A stretch of DNA of 20,598 nt from Prorocentrum cordatum (taxonomy: Eukaryota > Sar > Dinophyceae > Prorocentrales > Prorocentraceae), in assembly GCA_963575745.1 (NCBI GenBank), contig CAUYUJ010017993.1, positions 527,326-547,923 on the forward strand, in the 5' to 3' direction. The position numbers and the translations under genes were made by a program. The notes under the pieces were generated by a model. The model was not told where the DNA came from. It did not search any database and saw only the letters and a list, made by a program, of their open reading frames with translations. Below, piece by piece: positions 10,101-15,568 of the stretch (within the stretch, counting starts at the first letter, position 1; each line of letters starts with the position of its first letter).

Positions 10101-11942
10101 GTTGTTCTCCCCCGTTCAGTCTTCCTTCCGCCCTTTCTGCTGCAAAACGAAACCGCAACGAAAACGGCCCACGAAATCGCCAAAACACGGTTAAGGCCGA
10201 CCCCTGCTCTGGGGCTCGACGCTGTGAAAGGATTATGGCGTCGGGGATCTGGCAGGAGAGCCCAGAATCGAATCGATGAATCGTCAGGGGGACGTAAGAC
10301 CTGGGTACAGGGGACTCGGAAATCCCCGACGAGGTCGTCAAAAAAATGACGAGGCTGAGCCTGCATTTTGACGAGGCCTCCCGCTGCAGACATCCCACAA
10401 AACTCCTCCACGTCAAAATCCGAGGCGCTGTCGTCAAAAAACGATGGCGAACCCGAGTCCTGGCAAACCCGGGTCTTACGCTCCCCCGAAATCGGATCGG
10501 CGGTCGACATGAATCGGATCGGCGGAAACCAGCAGCCGAGGCGGGAAAAGCCGCATCGGCGGAAACCGGCAGGCTGCTGGCACGCCTCCAAGAGGACATA
10601 TCGGAACCCAGGTCGGCTTCTCGAGTCGAATCGAATCGGCATCGGCAGCCGTCGACGTCGAATCGCATCGACTCGGAGGAATCCAGACGAGCCTGAAGGG
10701 GAACTGGAACACACAAATAAATACACACAAATAAAAATAGTCCCCATATTTTCCCATATTTGCTGAGTTTTTGTCTTCCCCCCCACTTCCCATATTTTCC
10801 TATATTTTCTGGGAATCGCCGATTAATTGTGTCTGTGTGTTTTTTCCCCTCTTGAGCCATCGACGTCGAATCGCATCGACTCGGAGGAATCCGGACGAGC
10901 CCCGGTCTGGGCATGCGGGTCAGCGCCCACGCGTGCCTGCCCGCCCGAGCCCTCCCAGGCGACGCGGGCGGCACTGGGAGGGCCGGCACGGGCTGCGCGC
11001 GATCGGCCGAGCCGCACGGGGGGGGAACGGGAAACACGCACCCTGGGAGGCACAGAGACATACTAGTACTATATGTCCTCCTTGGAGGCGAGCGTCCGAC
11101 CCGAACATATAGTATACCCGTCTTGTAGTATATCGTTTCCCGAGCGATGTGGCCAGAAAGCGCACGCCACGACGCATATACTATAAGATTTCTCGGTGCG
11201 CGCGTCGCCCCTGGGGGGGCGACGCACATATAGTATAAGTATATTGGGGTGTTGCCCACACCCGGCCGGGGGGGAACCAAAAAGCGCGGATACCGCCACG
11301 CCCTGGACTGGGATGACATCGGGCGAGGGCACATCGAGAATCTCTGAGATCCGGCGGCTCTGGAGCATGTCTCGGGCGCCGCGGCCTCCTCAGAGCGTTC
11401 CGGAACGCTCTGAGAGCGTTCCGGGACGCTCTGGAACGGACTTGTCCGCGTCCTATAGCCCCGTCCGATGGACCTCTCCCGGGTTGCGTTCTGACCAGGA
11501 TTCCAAGGCGAGGCGACGAGGGCCTCCCGGGAGGCAGCGGTATGGGTACCTCTCCTCCTCTGACACGTCGGGCTAACACGGGGGTGCGGCCAGACCCAGG
11601 ACAGAAGAACATCCTTCAAGAACATGAGACCCTCCGCCGGCCAAACTGGAGAATACTCGAGGGTATCCCTCCCCGCAGGATTCACAAGAACATCCCACAA
11701 GCACGACGAACATTACTATACCCTCCCCGAACCCACCTCGATCTTACACCTCGGTCCGACCGCAACACATGTCCTGAGGACCATCGTGCCTCGTAGTCCA
11801 CCCCGCGTTGGGCGCTGCCGTCCAGCGTCCGATAGCCGACCTCGGACAGCGAGCCCAGATCCCCCAGGCGCACGACGCCGAGGAGCACGTGCCGCTCCGC
11901 CTCCGGCGCCGCCCAGGTGGGCGGCAGCCACGCGTGTCGCAG
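933..11942 (-). CDS. Calx-beta/ABC-exporter-like fusion protein, nine exons, both ends incomplete
   Basis: Nine exons, read on the minus strand, join into at least 727 codons. Order: Calx-beta-like domain (exons 1-4), ABC-exporter type membrane domain with about six hydrophobic segments (exons 5-6), then one nucleotide-binding domain (exons 6-9). Walker A is GPHGEGKAT. The post-Walker segment is GTLYANLTFG. The signature is LSRAQ instead of LSGGQ, and Walker B ends in CIQEP, so an acidic residue is replaced by Q. This is a half-transporter layout; a membrane location is expected from the family. ATPase activity is doubtful given the motif changes. Exons were placed by protein similarity to remembered family patterns plus splice sites; all resolved junctions are phase 0, which supports the model. 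The 5' end lies upstream of 11942 and was not found. The frame after exon 9 stays open to a stop at 582-584 through an inserted element. The substrate is unknown. A pseudogene cannot be excluded because the exon 6/7 junction lacks a normal acceptor. Confidence 0.8.
1369..1446 (-). CDS. Exon 8: short helical segment of ABC domain
   Basis: The exon has 26 codons in phase 0, containing RVASICGRLGLRPDVVRLLW. This fits the helical segment between the N-x-x-F-G motif and the signature motif. The acceptor is CCACGAG|CGC (or GAG|GGG 12 bases earlier). The donor chosen is GAC|GTAAGAG at 1368, a good GT consensus in phase 0. An alternative is AAG|GAC at 1380, a GA donor of the kind reported in dinoflagellates; it would shorten the exon by four codons. 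Intron 7 upstream is about 2.8 kb. Confidence 0.72.
1795..1958 (+). repeat. AT-rich dispersed repeat, copy 1
   Basis: An AT-rich island begins AAACACACAGACACAATCAA, then repeats GGGAAAATATGGGAAATGGG and GAAAATATAGG, and ends TTTATTTGTGTG-TCCTGGGGCCCCTTCAAA. It is shared with the copies at 10693-10859 and 12337-12500 (opposite orientation). It lies in intron 7. Confidence 0.8.
2160..2500 (+). repeat. CCCGAGAGGCC minisatellite with 160-bp tandem duplication
   Basis: Units of the CCCCGAGAGGCC type are arranged in two copies of a block of about 160 bp (about 2179-2340 and 2342-2494). Both contain GAGATTCCAGCGAACATCCA and AACACAGGCAC. Confidence 0.8.
2642..3290 (-). repeat. CCAAGACGGCC-type minisatellite, minus orientation
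   Basis: Degenerate units of 9-15 bp, TCTTGGGGCCCTCTTGGGCC on the + strand, are the complement of the CCAAGAGGCCC units at 12815-13672. Stops are rare, so several frames stay open; none encodes a recognisable protein. Confidence 0.85.
3594..3665 (+). repeat. GA-rich simple repeat
   Basis: A purine run with (GA)n at about 3617-3640, surrounded by GGGAGG blocks. Confidence 0.9.
4232..4306 (-). CDS. Exon 7: ABC domain segment after the Q-loop
   Basis: About 25 codons, reading IFYGTLYANLTFG then an acidic Gly-rich stretch ending DEPDE. It matches the 'P-x-F-x-G-T-x-x-x-N-x-x-F-G' segment that follows the Q-loop in exporter ATPases. The donor GAG|GCACGC at 4231 is GC type and phase 0. The 5' boundary is odd: no AG dinucleotide lies near 4306. 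The nearest is at about 4344, upstream of a micro-duplication of CACACCCTTTG. The acceptor is therefore unresolved. Confidence 0.7.
4519..5304 (-). CDS. Exon 6: membrane domain end and Walker A half of ABC domain
   Basis: About 262 codons, starting SYVSHVRAG. They contain MVDHIHDSLQNWRLFAAF (intracellular loop), a hydrophobic pair around WLTTVFVALYIVYGGSAV, the linker YRLLEGIAHVLPSLERI, then the nucleotide-binding domain. Walker A reads GPHGEGKATLL (4657 to about 4627), with Ala in place of the usual Ser/Thr after Lys. The Q-loop region is LYVDSEP, where the usual Gln is Ser. The 3' boundary is uncertain: the family pattern stops near 4519, and the frame then runs on with unrelated residues to a stop near 4354. 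Confidence 0.85.
5305..5550 (-). other. Intron 5 (246 bp), CTC-rich and stop-free
   Basis: On the gene strand the intron runs GTGCATC...CTAGAG (or GC...AG with the same length). It holds a (CTC)n tract of about 160 bp ending at the acceptor. Length 246 is a multiple of three with no in-frame stop, so retention would insert 82 residues, mostly poly-Leu. The family match resumes directly on both sides, so it is called an intron. Confidence 0.75.
5551..6174 (-). CDS. Exon 5: ABC-exporter membrane domain, first part
   Basis: The exon has 208 codons, starting VPKWGLFLEYCKMNW after a CGGCAG|G acceptor (6176-6175). Hydrophobic segments are seen at about residues 42-60 (VLQLLLNLWLVDYVL), 68-86 (ALALIMLAHVAPLAV), 150-165 (FLMVLGWQLA) and 180-195 (PLVVIPLVMAVFLWL). 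The cytoplasmic stretch PGDVVMALSRDSVALV matches the 'G-D-x-x-x-x-x-x-D' coupling region of type-1 exporters. The donor is GGC|GTGCATC at 5550 (GT), or equally GC one base pair further in. The apparent Met at 6321 is intronic: the 49 codons before 6174 have no family similarity and an AG|G acceptor separates them. Confidence 0.88.
6904..7160 (+). repeat. Dispersed repeat, copy 2, with internal 87-bp duplication
   Basis: GGTGGAGCTCCCTGTGGGGC at 6904 recurs as GGTGGAGCTCCCTACGGGGC at 6991. The following purine-rich stretch and GCCGTCTCTTCAAAACGAGG to GGATGGTTGGGA match 473-575. Here the two conserved parts are separated by about 25 bp rather than an expanded GAT array. It lies in intron 4. Confidence 0.8.
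7251..7286 (+). repeat. CT dinucleotide array
   Basis: TCTC repeats interrupted once by TTT, ending TCTCGCAG, directly before the GGATTG satellite. Confidence 0.95.
7300..7860 (+). repeat. GGATTG satellite with alternating dimeric units
   Basis: Blocks of GGATTGGATT/GGGTTGG/AAGATGG are punctuated by GCCGCAGGCGC boxes at about 7300, 7437, 7552, 7681 and 7836. Boxes alternate between CCGACAAAAA and CAGRAACAAATGAATTGATGG types. Links of the same type are near identical (GATAATATAAGCTGC before one type, AAGATGGGTTGGATTGGAAG before the other), giving a higher-order period of about 245-285 bp. Confidence 0.85.
7890..8040 (+). repeat. CCCGGGACACC tandem duplication
   Basis: A 35-bp block (GGGACACCCGGGACACCGCC to CCCAACTG) at 7898-7932 recurs exactly 60 bp later at 7958-7992 with few changes. 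AACGGACTTTCGCTCCTA recurs at 7935 and 8021. Confidence 0.85.
8150..8255. repeat. Degraded foldback related to the 9410-9568 element
   Basis: GATTCAAAAGTAGTC at about 8166 is opposed by GACTATGGGTCTACTG and TTTTTGAACC at 8201-8230. The right side resembles the right arm of the 9410-9568 element (TTTTTGAAYCTTCC, CCTGYAGAGG type sequence). It is strongly diverged. Confidence 0.4.
8348..8533. mobile_element. Inverted-repeat element, family A copy 1, with nested hairpin
   Basis: The ends CCCAGACCCCCGACGTAATGA and, on the other strand, CCCAGACCCCCTCGAGTAATGA are inverted over about 21 bp. The left end itself folds: CGACGTAATGA (8358-8368), five T, TCATTACGTCG (8374-8384). The interior (AGAGGTCCCGACC...GGCCGAAAATT) is shared with 9244-9393 and 9776-9955. 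It lies in intron 4. Confidence 0.65.
8705..8779 (-). CDS. Exon 4: end of Calx-beta domain and linker
   Basis: The exon has 25 codons in phase 0, starting VAISSSDSFPTGRY and ending RERRLDQ. The stretch AISSSDSFP sits where Calx-beta domains normally have an acidic 'I-x-D-D-D' calcium-ligand run; here serines replace most acids, so calcium binding is probably weakened. The acceptor CTGACAG|G uses the AG of the second transposon target-site copy. The donor is CAG|GCTCGG (GC type) at 8704. Intron 4 (8704-6175) follows, about 2.5 kb. Confidence 0.78.
8783..8988. mobile_element. 206-bp inverted-repeat transposon acting as intron 3 (introner)
   Basis: The ends are inverted: TCAGGGGGACGTAAGACC at the left and, on the opposite strand, TCGGGGGAGCGTAAGACC at the right, with similarity continuing about 35 bp. 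The element is flanked by perfect 5-bp duplications, ACCTG at 8778-8782 and 8989-8993. On the gene strand these are CAGGT, giving donor CAG|GT and acceptor CAG|G. There is no room for a transposase, so it is a MITE-like non-autonomous element. It is about 96% identical (8 mismatches counted by eye) to the copy at 10284-10489. The superfamily is not assigned. Confidence 0.92.
8991..9107 (-). CDS. Exon 3: Calx-beta C-terminal strands, ending at the introner
   Basis: The exon has 39 codons in phase 0, starting VPVALREREAWRPAAAF and ending ARLDGRLQRTQ. The W-x-P-x-x-x-F-x-V-x-L pattern is typical of the late Calx-beta strands. The acceptor is AGAGAG|GTG (CT-poor). The donor is CCCAG|GTTCGG at 8990-8989; its GT belongs to the target-site duplication of the 206-bp transposon that forms intron 3. 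Confidence 0.8.
9244..9393. repeat. Family A copy 2 (diverged, GC-rich)
   Basis: It shares the order GTCGACCCCC, AGGAGGCCTCGGCCCA, GGCCGGCTT, GTGACGGCCCCGAGGGCC and AGAGGCCGAAA with the copies at 8348-8533 and 9776-9955. The ends are too diverged to define. It lies in intron 2. Confidence 0.55.
9410..9568. mobile_element. 159-bp foldback element in intron 2
   Basis: The left arm GTCGGGTCTGTCCCCCTGCA is matched by the right arm on the opposite strand, GTCGGGCCTGTCCCTCTACA. The arms extend about 55 bp inwards to GATAGTC...ATAGCC, leaving a spacer of about 35 bp. No clear target duplication was seen (flanks CTTTTT and TTAAAA). Confidence 0.8.
9703..9750 (-). CDS. Exon 2: 16-codon Calx-beta micro-exon
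   Basis: The 48-bp exon reads AASGLLVFQPGQRVAK, matching the 'G-x-L-x-F-x-P-G' strand that follows the DY motif in Calx-beta domains. The acceptor is ATCGAGAG|GCG and the donor is AAG|GCCCCC (GC type), both phase 0. It fills exactly the gap between the DYE end of exon 1 and the VPVAL start of exon 3. It lies between introns of about 2.04 kb and 0.6 kb, so automatic gene finders would easily miss it. Confidence rests on the domain pattern and matching phases. Confidence 0.72.
9776..9955. mobile_element. Family A copy 3
   Basis: The left end CCCAGAGATCCGATGTCAGG leads into a TTTTTTCAAGACGGG segment. The right end, read on the other strand, runs CCCAGACAACGTATTGAC then AAAAATCAAGACGGAGG, so the ends are imperfect inverted repeats. 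The interior aligns with 8348-8533 (CATCCTGAGTC, TTTTTGACG, GGCCGAAAAT, GAGAAAAACCTCC). It lies in intron 1, just upstream of exon 2 on the gene strand. Confidence 0.6.
10284..10489. mobile_element. Second copy of the 206-bp inverted-repeat transposon
   Basis: It has the same length and ends as the copy at 8783-8988, in the same orientation, flanked by perfect 5-bp duplications AATCG (10279-10283 and 10490-10494). It lies inside intron 1 of the gene, where its ends do not supply splice sites. High identity to the other copy implies recent activity. Confidence 0.92.
10693..10859 (-). repeat. AT-rich dispersed repeat, copy 2, between 41-bp direct repeats
   Basis: On the minus strand it shows the same order as copy 1: ACACACAGACACAATTAATC, GAAAATATAGGAAAATATGG, GTGGGGGGGAAGACAAAA, TTTATTTGTGTG. 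It is bracketed by a direct repeat of about 41 bp (10652-10692 and about 10860-10900; TCGACGTCGAATCGCATCGA... to GACGAGCC, one or two mismatches). It lies in intron 1. Confidence 0.8.
11064..11245. repeat. Three consecutive TATAGTATATG foldbacks
   Basis: Pairs of inverted arms: ACTATATGT (11068) with ACATATAGT (about 11103); TGTAGTATATCG (about 11125) with GCATATACTATAA (about 11174); the last left arm also pairs with ACATATAGTATAAG (about 11226) across a GC hairpin, GCGTCGCCCC / GGGGCGACGC (11202-11225). It lies in intron 1. Confidence 0.7.
11389..11432. repeat. Perfect 26-bp palindrome followed by a 20-bp imperfect copy
   Basis: 11389-11414 is a perfect palindrome centred on GTTCCGGAAC (half-site CTCAGAGCGTTCC). 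11413-11432, AGAGCGTTCCGGGACGCTCT, is a second near-perfect palindrome sharing two bases with the first. Confidence 0.95.
11790..11942 (-). CDS. Exon 1 seen: first half of Calx-beta-like domain
   Basis: The exon has 51 codons, phase 0 at both ends. It carries the Calx-beta hallmark pattern V-x-Y-x-T-x-DGSA-x-x-G-x-DY, seen as EVGYRTLDGSAQRGVDYE, preceded by VLLGVVRLGDLG. The acceptor is GAAGCAG|CTG, ending at 11943. The donor is GAG|GCACG at 11789, a GC donor. A (GAC)n tract on the coding strand (about 11959-12066) begins about 17 bases upstream of the acceptor, where a pyrimidine tract would be expected. Calx-beta domains bind calcium in Na/Ca exchangers; whether this one does is not shown. 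There must be upstream exons, because the sequence begins in mid-protein, but none was recognised up to 20598. Confidence 0.75.
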
Positions 11943-11957
11943 CTGCTTCGCTCCGTT

Positions 11958-11958
<1 letters not shown>

Positions 11959-12054
<96 letters not shown>

Positions 12055-12080
12055 TCGTCGCCGTAGTCGTCGTCGTTAGT

Positions 12081-12111
<31 letters not shown>

Positions 12112-12147
12112 GCGTCGACGGCGGCTTCGGCGTCGTCGTCGTCGTAG
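11959..12147 (+). repeat. GTC trinucleotide array
   Basis: Nearly pure (GTC)n to about 12066, then mixed GGC/GTC units to 12147. It sits about 17 bases from the exon 1 acceptor, on the intron side. Confidence 0.95.
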
Positions 12148-12336
12148 TTCTTGCAAGTTCCCGGACGGCCACGATCATCCAGGGGATACGTCGACCCCTG
12201 TCCCAGGCTTCGTGGGCTTCTCGAATGGACCAGAGATTTGGGGCTGGGCCCTGGGATATACGATGGGGGGCGTCCATCCTCGATGGGGGTGCGTCCGAAA
12301 AACCCCCTTGGGGCGCATCCCAGAGTTTACCCCTTT

Positions 12337-12500
12337 TGAAGGAGCCCTGGGACCCACAAATAAATAGACACAAATAACAGGATCCCCAATATTTGTCTTG
12401 TTTTCTGGGGTTTTGTCTTCCCCCCCAGTTCCCATATTTTCCGATATTTTCTGGAGACTCGACGATTAATTGTGTCTGTGATTTTGTCCCCCCCGACCTT
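12337..12500 (-). repeat. AT-rich dispersed repeat, copy 3
   Basis: The minus strand reads ATCACAGACACAATTAATCG, CCAGAAAATATCGGAAAATA, GGGGGGGAAGACAAAACCCC, ATTTGTGTCTATTTATTTGT, then a CCAGGGCTCCTTCAAAAGG tail shared with copy 1. It lies upstream of exon 1. Confidence 0.78.
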
Positions 12501-12814
12501 TTACTGAGCGGCCAAACTTTTCGGGCGGAACTCGGGGATTGGGGGAAACAAATCTCCTGCGATCGTCACCACTCCCCACCTTCACAAGTCATGGAGTCCC
12601 GCTCCCCAGGCCTTAGGATACATCCGCCACCGTGCCTCTGGCTCGAAGTGGAGTGCCCCAAGGCTTATGAAGCCCTGAAAGGAAAAGCGTTTGGAAGTTT
12701 CTTGGGGGCCCGGAACCCCAGTTTCCTGGGCGCTCTTGGACGCTCTGGGGCGTTGCCAGTCGCTTCCAGGGTGTTTCGCGTGGGCCTCCGGAAAAGTCCC
12801 CTGGCTCAGGAGGG

Positions 12815-13672
12815 CCCGAGAACGGGCCAAGCAAGCCCCGGAAGGCCGCCAGGACGGACTGGGAGGGCACAGAATCACCGAAAGACCACTCCAAGACGCC
12901 CAAGATGGTCTGCAGACGGCCCAAAAAGCCTCGAAGACGCCCCAAAAGGCCTCCAAGAGCACCCCCAAGAGGGCCCCCAAAGGCACGAATCATTGATTNN
13001 NNNNNNNNNNNNNNNNNNNNNNNNNNNNNNNNNNNNNNNNNNNNNNNNNNNNNNNNNNNNNNNNNNNNNNNNNNNNNNNNNNNNNNNNNNNNNNNNNNAG
13101 GACGGGCCAAGAGGTCCCCAAGAAGCCTCCAAGACGGTCCATGAGGGCCCCGAGACGGCCAAAGATCGCCCGAAGACGCCCAAACAGGGCCCCAAGACAG
13201 CCCAAGAGGCCTCCAAGACGCCCCAAGGGCCTTCCAAGAGGCCTCCGAAGAGGGCCCCAAGAGGCCAAAATCGTTGATTTTCATTGTTTTTTCTATGTTT
13301 TTTGCGTTCTGGCTTTTTCGGCTTCCGGACGCTCCAAGACGGCCCAAGAGGCCCCCAAGACCGCTCCAAGACGGCACACGAGGCTCCCAAGACGGCCCCG
13401 GAACGGCCCAGGAGGGCCCCCAAGACGGCCCAAGTGCCGCCCAAGACGGACCAAGAGGCCCCAAGACGGGCCCAAGAGGAGCTCAAGAGGGGAACCGAAA
13501 CTGAAAAATCGAGCCCTCCGCCCCAGAAGGCGCCCAGGAGGCCCCAAAAAGGCCCCAAGAGGCCCCCAAGAGGCCCCCAAGACGCCCCAAGAGGCGCCCA
13601 AGAGGCCCAAAAGAGGCCCCAAGAGGCCCCAAAACGGCCCCCAAGAGGCCCCAAAACTCGGCTAGCCCACAA
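12815..13672 (+). repeat. CCAAGAGGCCC minisatellite interrupted by a gap
   Basis: Degenerate CCAAGACGGCC/CCCAAGAGGCC units lie on both sides of the N run. A non-repeat insert with AATCGTTGATTTTCATTG at 13268 matches the last bases before the gap (AATCATTGATT), implying a longer unit of several hundred bases. Confidence 0.85.
12999..13098. other. Assembly gap of 100 N
   Basis: Exactly 100 N, the usual placeholder for a gap of unknown length, inside a tandem repeat. Confidence 0.99.
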
Positions 13673-13723
13673 CGGTGCGACAATATGGGCCGGCGGAATG
13701 AGCGAAGCGATTAAATAACACTA

Positions 13724-14070
13724 TGCGGTGACATTGTTCTTTCTAACATAACACTTTTTCACGAATCCCTTGCAAAAAATGGGACGAAGTGCACACGCGC
13801 GCGTCGTCGCGCGCGCATGCCGAAATCCTTCAAAAACCTTCGGTGCCGGAAGGATTTCGCAATCGAGTTTCCGAAAAAACACATACAAAAACACATGGTT
13901 TCGCAACACTGATTTGCTAAAAAACTTCTGCGCGAGCTCTTGCGAAATCTTAAGAAAACCATTGGTTTTGTCAAGAATTTCACAAAATGCTACCACACGG
14001 GCTTCGCGCGCACGCATGTCGAAATCTGTCGAACGCCCTTGCGCGTGTGCCGTCGCGAGATTCCTCTGCA
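13724..14070 (+). repeat. Module 1, copy 1 (hairpin-bearing)
   Basis: It runs from ACACTATGCGGTGACA to CGTCGCGAGATTCCTCTGC and is repeated at 19243-19612 in the same orientation with few changes. It includes a perfect 11-bp hairpin CGAAATCCTTC/GAAGGATTTCG (13821-13859), and GAAATCTTAAGAAAACCA with its complement (13943-13981). Confidence 0.9.
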
Positions 14071-14240
14071 AATTATCCCGGCAAAGCAACCTAACAGCGA
14101 TGTGTAGGAGCATATCTGGAAGCATTCCCCTTAAGATTCAGATAAGAATCCTGTTGTAGAATTCTGCTGTTCTCGCAGTCGTGGTCGCATTCGCGATGGC
14201 AGTCGCAGTGGCAACAGCAGTCGCAGTCACAGCCTCAGCC
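14071..14240 (+). repeat. Module 2, copy 1
   Basis: TTATCCCGGCAAAGCAACCT to CGCAGTCACAGCCTCAGCC. It is repeated at 16319-16498 with few changes. Here it leads into a CAGCCT array; in the other copy it leads into a CTC array. Confidence 0.9.
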
Positions 14241-15568
14241 TCAGCCTGCCTCAGCCTCAGCCTCAGCCTGCCTCAGCCTCAGCCTGCCTCAGCCTCGCCC
14301 TCAGCCTGCTTCAGCCTCAACATCAGTCTGCCTTCAGCCTCGGCCTCAGCCTGCCTCAGCCTCACCCTCAGCCTGCATCAGCCTCAGCCTGCCTCAGCCT
14401 CGCCCTCAGCCTGCTTCAGCCTCAACATCAGTCTGCCTTCAGCCTCGGCCTCAGCCTCCGCCTGCCTCAGCCTCGGCCTGCATCAGCCTCAGCCTCACCT
14501 CAGCCTGCCTCAGCATCAGCCTGCCTCAGCCTCAGCCTCAGCCTGCCTCTGCCTCAGCCTCAGCCTGCTTCAGCCTCAGCCTCAGTCTGCCGTCGGCCTC
14601 GGCCTCAGCCTCAGCCTGCCTCACCCTCAGCCTGCATCAGCCTCAGCCTCAGCCACAGCCTGCCTCAGCATCAGCCTGCCTCAGCCTGAGCCTCAGCCTC
14701 AGCCTGCCTCAGCCTCAGCCTCAGCCTGCTTCAGCCTCAGCCTGAGTTTGCCTGCAGCCTCGGCCTCAGCCTCAGCCTGCCTCAGCCTCAGCCTGCCTCA
14801 GCCTCCGCCTCAGCCTCAGCCTGCCTCAGCCTCAGCCTGCCTCAGCCTCAGCCTCAGCCTGCCTCAGCCTCAGCCTCAGCCTCAGCCTCAGCCTGCTTCA
14901 GCCTCAGCCTCAGTCTGCCTTCAGTCTCGGCCTCAGCCTCAGCCTGCCTCAGCCTCAGCCTGCCTCAGCCTCAGCCTCAGCCTGCCTCATCCTCAGCCTC
15001 AGCCTGCTTCAGCCTCAGCCTCAGTCTGCCTTCAGCCTCGGCCTCAGCCTCAGCCTGCCTCAGCCTCAGCCTGCATCAGCCTCAGCCTCAGCCTCAGCCT
15101 GCCTCAGCATCAGCCTGCCTCAGCCTCATCCTCAGCCTGCCTCAGCCTCAGCCTCAGCCTGCTTCAGCCTCAGCCTCAGTCTGCCTTCCGCCTCGGCCTC
15201 AGCCTCAGCCTGCCTCAGCCTCAGCCTGCATCAGCCTAAGCCTCAGCCTCAGCCTGCCTCAGCATCAGCCTGCCTCAGCCTCAGCCTCAGCCTGCCTCAG
15301 CCTCAGCCTCAGCCTGCTTCAGCCTCGGCCTCAGTCTGCCTTCAGCCTCGGCCTCAGCCTCAGCCTGCCTCAGCCTCAGCCTGCATCAGCCTCAGCCTCA
15401 GCCTCAGCCTGCCTCAGCATCAGCCTGCTTCAGCCTCAGCCTCAGCCTGCCTCAGCCTCAGCCTCAGTCTGCTTAGCCTCAGCCTCAGTCTGCCTTCAGC
15501 CTCGGCCTCAGCCTCAGCCTGCCTCAGCCTCAGCCTGCCTCGGCCGCAGCATCAGCCTGCCTCAGCAT
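14238..15568 (+). repeat. CAGCCT hexanucleotide array with 154-bp higher-order period
   Basis: (CAGCCT)n with CTG/GCAT variants. The marker CAGTCTGCCTTCAGCCTCGG recurs at 14324, 14429, 14583, 14744 (variant), 14911, 15022, 15177, 15332 and 15486, mostly 154-155 bp apart. The long Ser/Ala/Leu/Pro open frame across it is an artefact. Confidence 0.92.

Noticed and set aside
10072-11700. 542-codon minus-strand frame
   Set aside because: It passes through the transposon copy, the AT-rich repeat and palindromes; these are shared non-coding repeats, and no domain is visible.
12160-12240. Minus-strand WSIREAHEAWDRGRRIPWM as an upstream exon
   Set aside because: It looks protein-like but no family pattern or supported splice pair links it to exon 1.
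14181-15239. 352-codon Ser/Ala/Pro/Leu/Gln-rich frame
   Set aside because: It is created by the CAGCCT hexamer, which has no stop in any of these frames; several frames are open at once.
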